A DNA stretch of 64,000 nucleotides from Phoronis australis. Its lineage: Eukaryota; Phoronida; Phoronidae. Below are positions 60,126 to 64,000 of this stretch, in pieces. The stretch lies in assembly GCA_002633005.1 (NCBI GenBank), contig NMRA01000010.1, positions 1,586,982 to 1,650,981 of the forward strand. Direction: 5' to 3'. Below the pieces are notes generated by a model. The model worked only from the letters and a program-made list of their open reading frames with translations. It did no database searches and was not told where the DNA came from. The first letter of the stretch is position 1, and each line of letters starts with the position of its first letter. The translations under genes and the position numbers were made by a program.

Positions 60126-60360
60126 GTAAGCCGACATTCGTCAGACTCAGTGTCGACGACTGCAGGCCACAGACACGGAGATGTTTCACGGCCTCATACT
60201 TGCTATCTACAGCGTACTTTTCATTCTTCACTACCGTGAGCCACTTCCTAAGCATTTCGGACTCTTGAGGAAGTCGAAAAAATAACGATATACCCGCTTT
60301 CCTCGCACCTGCATAGATCCGGCAAGCGGGAACAATGCACCGCCTCATAGCGGCATTCAC
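60028..60360 (-). pseudogene. THAP-like zinc finger fragment
   Basis: Starts MNAAMRRCIVPACRI and continues with ISLFFRLPQESEMLRKWLTV and HLRVCGLQS. C-x3/4-C, an F-R-x-P motif, R-K-W and a late C-x2-x pair follow the THAP pattern, but the final zinc ligand reads Gln where His is expected. THAP domains occur in P-element- and Kolobok-type transposases. It overlaps the + strand fragment above, so at most one of the two is a real gene remnant in this stretch. Confidence 0.4.
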
Positions 60361-61391
60361 TCTACAAATGAACCTCTGACGTCGCTGCGTCGTTTCTCAC
60401 CTTCCTCACAGGTTATCGCGACCCCTCTCGGCAAGGTAAGGTCGACCGTATGCTAGGCGATGTAGATATAGACCGATTAAGACGGTAAAAAGACTAATTA
60501 AATCGCCGGGGTGGCATTCTCTTTAAAATCTCTACAGGGCTATAAAAACAACTAGAATTTATCACGACCGTACCTATTAAGGACCAAAATTCAACACTCC
60601 ATGACCGGAAATCTATGCTGGCAGGGAACAGGAGATTTATCACGCCTCAGATAGTCTATCTGAGATCACGCCAAGACATAGAAATTTCATGATAGGTAAC
60701 AACGTGACTATTTCATATTCGGCAATGTTAATTGTTGTCATGATAGCAGTTTTCCGTTCAATGACTTTACCAGAAGTAGAAGGTTGTGAGCGTTTGATAA
60801 CATCTAGCTTCTTTGTTAACAGCCAAGCAAAGTCTTTTGTCTGGTATGACAACAGGCAGGCAACGTGTGAACGAAGTCAAACCCAGAGCGAATTGGTACA
60901 TCCGGAAAGAATAGATTGTCCTAACTTCGGTTGTAGTTCGTCGATTTTAGCAATTCAAAAACTAAACATGATCACCATTTGACGAGGGTTTCAGAAATGC
61001 TATTGGTTTATGTTCGAATTTGTTATAACTTAACTTTTATTTTTAGCAGCACAGCCCAGTCAGGTTAGATATGATCTTACTATTAGAGCAATTATCGAAC
61101 AAAAGAGAGCTGGCCCTCCAACTACAAATGCCAGAATGGAGTAAATCAATCGTGTTAAGCTATTGGCTACAGGTGTGTTCTTCCGGAATTTCAGAATATT
61201 TTTGTTGATACATTAGGGTATTGTGCGAGAGTCTGGAAAAGCTTTACCTTCTGCTCCAATTGCATTCCTCACAAGCAAAGAAAACATGAGCATTCGTCTG
61301 GGTGTCTCCACACGAACAATTAAAGAGGCGAAATATTATTAAAGTTATGTCTTAATTTCTCGGTGTTTAGGAATTGACCGCATCTTGATCT

Positions 61392-63060
61392 CTATGGGAT
61401 TATTTCATGGTTGCGAGGAAGTTGGAATGATGTCAATGAGACTGGCAAGTCTTGAGTAGTGGTATACATTTTAAAGTTATTTTTGAGAGTGACGATTGAA
61501 GTGCTTTCTTTTATTTTGGATGGTAACGAATTCCAATTGTCAGTACAAGTTAATATCGTAGATCTCCTGAAGGCTTGGCTGAGGGAAGATGGAATAGTGT
61601 ATAAAAATATTACTTTGCCGCAGTCCTGGGCCCGGTCTCCAATCTTTTTACTCGAAATGGAACTCGAAATTAGGTTTGGCATTTTCTGCTCTACTTTTGG
61701 GCGAACTCACGATAAGTGTCTATTATTCTATGCTCGAGTACACAATAACTTACGTAGATAATTCATTGCCCTTAGCTCACAGTTTGTAAACCCAATATTA
61801 AAGCAATAAGTTCGAGTTTGAACTCGAAATTTCGAGGTGTTACTAGTTTGTAACACGAATATATGGGTCATCAAGGGCAAACTTGAACTAGAAACTCCTA
61901 TGTATAAACTATAATGTATTTGAGCACAATCTGATAACCAATTATCTTAAGTTTGCACAAAAGGAGCAGAAAATTGCCAAAAATAGTTTCGAGTTCGTTT
62001 CGAGTACAAAGATTAGAGACCAGGCCCTGGTCTCGTGTTAGTCTTTTGTAGGAGTCAAAGAGGATTTTGTTTGAATAATTGTTGGTTAAGACTTTGAATG
62101 TATACATGGACAGGTGGAGCTTACGACGGGTTGCTAGTTTGCTCCAGTTGAGACTATTTATAACCTTGATTGTGTTGGACCCTTTGTATGCCCCAGTTAT
62201 GGCTAAAGCTGCCTGGTATTGTAGTCTTTCTAATTGAAGAAGTATGCCAGCGCCGATTGATAGATTATGTCACTGTAATCTAGACGTGGAAGTACAAAAG
62301 ACTTGAACAGATTTTCAAGATGCATGGAGTTGAGACGATGCGAGACAATTGATTAATTTTTGTACTTTATGAACGAGTTCGCGAGTGAGGAGTAAATGTA
62401 AGCTTATGGTCTTGTAGCGAGCCAAGGTAATTGTGTGTGAACTTATTGAGAATAACTTCCCCATTGAGTGATAATTCCAGCGTTGGATTTGTTTGGAAAT
62501 GAGTATTATTACACTTAGAAAATATAAGATCAACACTTTTTTCAGGTTGAAATTTCATCTTCCATTTGTAAGACCAGTCATAGAGTTTGTTTAGGTCAGT
62601 TTGCAATTGTAAGGAGTCATGGGGATTCTCTTCTACAGTGTCATCAGCATATAAGAATGTTTTAGAGTTTATTGTGTCTGAAAGATCATTGATGTACAGT
62701 AAAAAGAGTAAGGGGCCTAGTACGCTACCCTGTGGTACTCCAGCATTTCCGAAACCTGGCGTTGATGAGGGTGATAAGACACCCTCAATTCGGACTTTGT
62801 AAGTTCAACATTCCAGATATGATTTTTAAAGTAAGAGGAGAGTGCCTGAGAAACCATAAGATTGTAATTTATGTAGAAGCAGATCATGGGGAATGACATC
62901 AAAATCTGACGCAATGTCTAAGAATACGGATCTCACGTTGTATCCTTGCTCAAACTGGAGGTGGATTTCGTGTACAATTTCTGTAAGTTGGGACACAGTG
63001 CTGTTACTAGGCATGAATCCGAATTGGCGACATAAATGAGGTTTTGTGAAGAGAGGTGGT
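61392..63060 (-). pseudogene. Non-LTR retrotransposon reverse transcriptase remnant (jockey/CR1-like)
   Basis: Read right to left: STVSQLTEIVHEIH, VRSVFLDIASDFDVIPHDLL (second catalytic block), PQGSVLGPLLFLLYINDL, SKTFLYADDTV (active-site YADD, about 62643-62670), WSYKWKMKFQPEKS, then the C-terminal FRRSTILTCTDNWNSLP. Pieces lie in different frames and the 3' part is split by a foldback element at 61625-62030. There is no endonuclease domain in the window; the 5' end may be truncated at about 63060. Confidence 0.88.
61625..62030. mobile_element. Foldback element inserted in the LINE remnant
   Basis: The left end reads cctgggcccggtctccaatc and the reverse complement of the right end ccagggcctggtctctaatc. 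The arms stay alike through tactcgaa, aactcgaaat and tttctgctc for more than 100 bases. It belongs to the same family as 44916-45326 and, in degraded form, 24180-24410. Confidence 0.85.
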
Positions 63061-63130
63061 CAAACATGTTGAGAAATGATTTTTTTCTAAAATTTTGGAT
63101 AAGGTGTTAAGTAGAGTTATGGGGCGATGC

Positions 63131-63935
63131 ATGCTAATTCAGCGTTTGCTGACAGAAAGCTTCTGTGAAACAATAACTCGATTTTATATGTTAAGGGAAT
63201 CTTTATTTAGACATGCATATATATTATTCGAATCATTGTCACTGTACAACTTTTGCCCTGACGGTTCTCTAGTGTGGAAGGGGAACCTGAATTCGGTGCC
63301 TCCGACGAGTTAGTAGATTTACGCTTTCGTGACTAATTCACCAATGAAAATAATTACGTGCTCAATATCTCTTTGGCTCACTAGTATACTTTTTTGTGAC
63401 TGGAAGTTTAGTTTCCAACTTTGGCTGGTTTATGTTTGCGATGTCTTCAGTCCGACGGGCCTGATCGGATTCCGAGCCACTGGCCGGAATAACAAGTGTT
63501 TTGTGTGCTTAGAACTGAAAAAGTCGCAAGTCTAAAATTGCAACACACAGTTATGTACTCCTGTCTGTATTTCACGGAAGAATAAGTCGAATTTATCACC
63601 AAACAGACACCAAATTCCCGCGACCGACCTTGATAAATTGGCCTACTGAACTTTGTAGGATATAGTACGTTCAAATACCTATAAATCCGTAACAGTGAAA
63701 AAAAACAACACGTTTGTTACATCAAGTTTTGGTGATTTTGTGGCGTAAAACGATGAATTCAAGCGATTAGCTAATCGCTGAACAGACGGCGTTCGAACCT
63801 GTGACACCATTGATTAATTTCAACACCTTCGTCTGCAGTCAGGTGTCAGGTAAAAGAACTGTTGTTATGGAGTGGAGCTTCTAGATCTAAATTGATACAA
63901 AATAGGTTGTTTTTGGGTGGCACTCTCGTTTAAGA
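63131..63935 (-). repeat. Right arm of the large inverted repeat
   Basis: Reverse complement of 58925-59752, with the same ordered markers. Similarity may extend toward the window end (ttaaacgagagtgccaccc against tttaaaggagaataacaccc). Confidence 0.85.
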
Positions 63936-64000
63936 GTATTATATCAGATGTACTGGCGATAGTGCTGTTAAAGACATCCAACCTGGTTTAAACAAAGTTT

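Noticed and set aside
60689-60982. 97-codon frame between the inverted arms
   Set aside because: Hydrophobic start but no recognised family. It could not be linked in frame to the neighbouring P2X7R-like fragment.

Overview
This window is animal nuclear DNA: AT-rich, with intron-rich genes, GT-AG splice sites, clear polypyrimidine tracts, and introns full of SINE, LINE, LTR, MITE and foldback debris. The gene set (a PARP14-like multi-macrodomain ADP-ribosyltransferase, a mitochondrial HTRA2 protease with a candidate IAP-binding motif, and a shelterin-type TRF protein with TRFH plus telobox Myb) points to an invertebrate deuterostome such as a hemichordate, echinoderm or amphioxus. I cannot name the species. 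No bacterial, plasmid or phage content is visible.

Layout. (1) 1-17548, + strand: 3' two-thirds of a PARP14-like gene (start lies left of the window). In order it encodes a KH-like segment, macro 1, macro 2, macro 3, a second KH-like segment, WWE and a C-terminal ART domain with an H-Y-L triad. Its introns hold a 217-N gap, a tRNA-derived SINE, a decayed Ty3/gypsy-type element, a TTAA-flanked MITE and a 53-bp minisatellite. (2) 17549-21283: convergent intergenic DNA. (3) 21284-29953, - strand: complete seven-exon HTRA2, 430 codons. (4) 29954-30159: short head-to-head promoter interval. (5) 30130-50381, + strand: TRF (TERF1/2-like) gene with TRFH exons at the 5' end and the telobox Myb in the last two exons; one linker exon could not be found. 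(6) 50382-64000: no confident host gene. It holds unmerged contig overlaps, a large inverted repeat with ~830-bp arms, THAP-like and P2X7R-tail-like fragments, and a non-LTR reverse transcriptase fossil interrupted by a foldback element.

Assembly caution. Three single-base N characters (37385, 51200, 54012) each sit where sequence on one side repeats sequence on the other. The best reading is unmerged ends of allelic contigs. At 37385 this falsely doubles two TRF exons; joining exon copies 5-6-5'-6' would also break the reading frame.

Biology. The three genes act in different compartments (ADP-ribose signalling, mitochondrial protein quality control and apoptosis, telomere protection). Only HTRA2 and TRF are physically linked, through a shared promoter interval of about 200 bp. 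The more unusual signals are the A-R-P-F motif in HTRA2, the degenerate copies of the TRF exon-5 start in its own upstream intron, a tandem repeat that reiterates a TRF splice donor, a three-subunit higher-order repeat at 46.2-48.4 kb, and a dispersed foldback family.
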